NCBI RefSeq assembly: GCF_019578655.1 | Contig: NC_063261.1 | Span: 15,924,216-15,988,215 of the forward strand | Source: Ricinus communis | Taxonomy: Eukaryota > Streptophyta > Magnoliopsida > Malpighiales > Euphorbiaceae | Direction: 5' to 3' | DNA length: 64,000 nt | In this document: in pieces, positions 63,586 through 64,000 of the stretch | Layout: every line of letters begins with the position of its first letter | Numbering within the stretch: the first letter of the stretch is position 1 | Notes under the pieces: model-generated | Databases searched by the model: none | The model's input: only the letters and a program-made list of their open reading frames with translations | Told to the model about the DNA's origin: nothing | Position numbers and translations under genes: made by a program

Positions 63586-64000
63586 TTGGTGTGCTTCCAC
63601 CTATGTATACTAGATTCAACCAATAAACTACATTCTAGTTATAGTTGGTTAAATTGAATAAACCATGCATATGGTAGAACAACCCGTAATTTCACAATCT
63701 TATTTTACAAAAGATAATTCAAATTTTAAAATTTGAATTTTATAATGAGAAATCTAGATTTTAATTTACAAAACTGAATTTTATTATCTCAGTCTCGTAA
63801 TAACAAAAAAAAAAAAAGAAGATATTAAATATTCATGTTAAATTGTAAAATCTTAAATTATATATATATATATGTGTGTGATGAATTTATTCTTTTTTTT
63901 TTTAATGATGCTAATCTCTCTTTAATCATACATGTAGATGTTGTATGATTTTGTTATCATTTTAGTCTGATATTTACCATCATGATATTATTTTGGATGC
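63586..64000. other. Window end, AT-rich non-coding
   Basis: Short AT repeat near 63860-63876; no gene or element recognised. Confidence 0.5.

Overview
This window is strongly AT-rich nuclear DNA from a flowering plant, most likely a eudicot. The plant assignment rests on spliced genes with GT-AG introns (a YUCCA-like flavin monooxygenase and two YY1-like C2H2 zinc-finger genes), an intronless receptor-like cytoplasmic kinase, and a typical plant transposon load. That load includes an endogenous caulimovirid fragment, solo LTRs, a TRIM element, a Lemi1/pogo-like element, Helitron-like elements, a CACTA remnant and MITEs. The species cannot be fixed from sequence alone.

Layout. 1-2.1 kb: broken and rearranged endogenous plant pararetrovirus (movement-protein-like and RNase H-like parts, with a 147-bp segment present twice). 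2.5-7.7 kb: an intact four-exon flavin monooxygenase gene on the minus strand (384 codons), between two direct copies of its own upstream region. 9.0-9.7 kb: Helitron-like element. 11.1-13.2 kb: a scrambled pseudogene cluster made of a six-unit tandem repeat derived from intron 1 of the monooxygenase, a deleted YY1 exon 3, a monooxygenase exon 2 fragment and a piece of the monooxygenase upstream region. 15.0-27.4 kb: two tandem, apparently intact six-exon YY1-like genes on the minus strand (372 and 374 codons). 28.4-30.6 kb: decayed pogo/Tigger-type transposon. 33.4-34.5 kb: intronless protein kinase on the minus strand. 35.9-36.1 kb: RNase H-like retroelement fragment. 38.8-41.9 kb: an inverted-repeat MITE and a CACTA-type remnant. 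42.9-48.5 kb: two long solo LTRs of one family, one nested inside the other in opposite orientation, each with a perfect 5-bp target duplication. 49.1-49.6 kb: TRIM-like mini-retrotransposon. 52.4-53.2 kb: second Helitron-like copy, inverted relative to the first. 54.0-56.6 kb: much older relative of the solo LTR family. 57-64 kb: mainly AT-rich intergenic DNA with MITE-like repeats.

The four likely functional genes (FMO, YY1 A, YY1 B, kinase) are all on the minus strand and are independent eukaryotic transcription units, not an operon. The FMO would act in flavin-dependent oxidation, probably of indole-3-pyruvate in auxin synthesis. The YY1-like pair would be nuclear DNA-binding regulators. 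The kinase would be a cytoplasmic or membrane-associated Ser/Thr kinase. The main history readable here is local tandem duplication (FMO upstream regions, YY1 genes) followed by decay, recombination between unrelated gene fragments and repeated transposon insertion. All exon boundaries are my own readings from GT/AG sites and reading-frame continuity.
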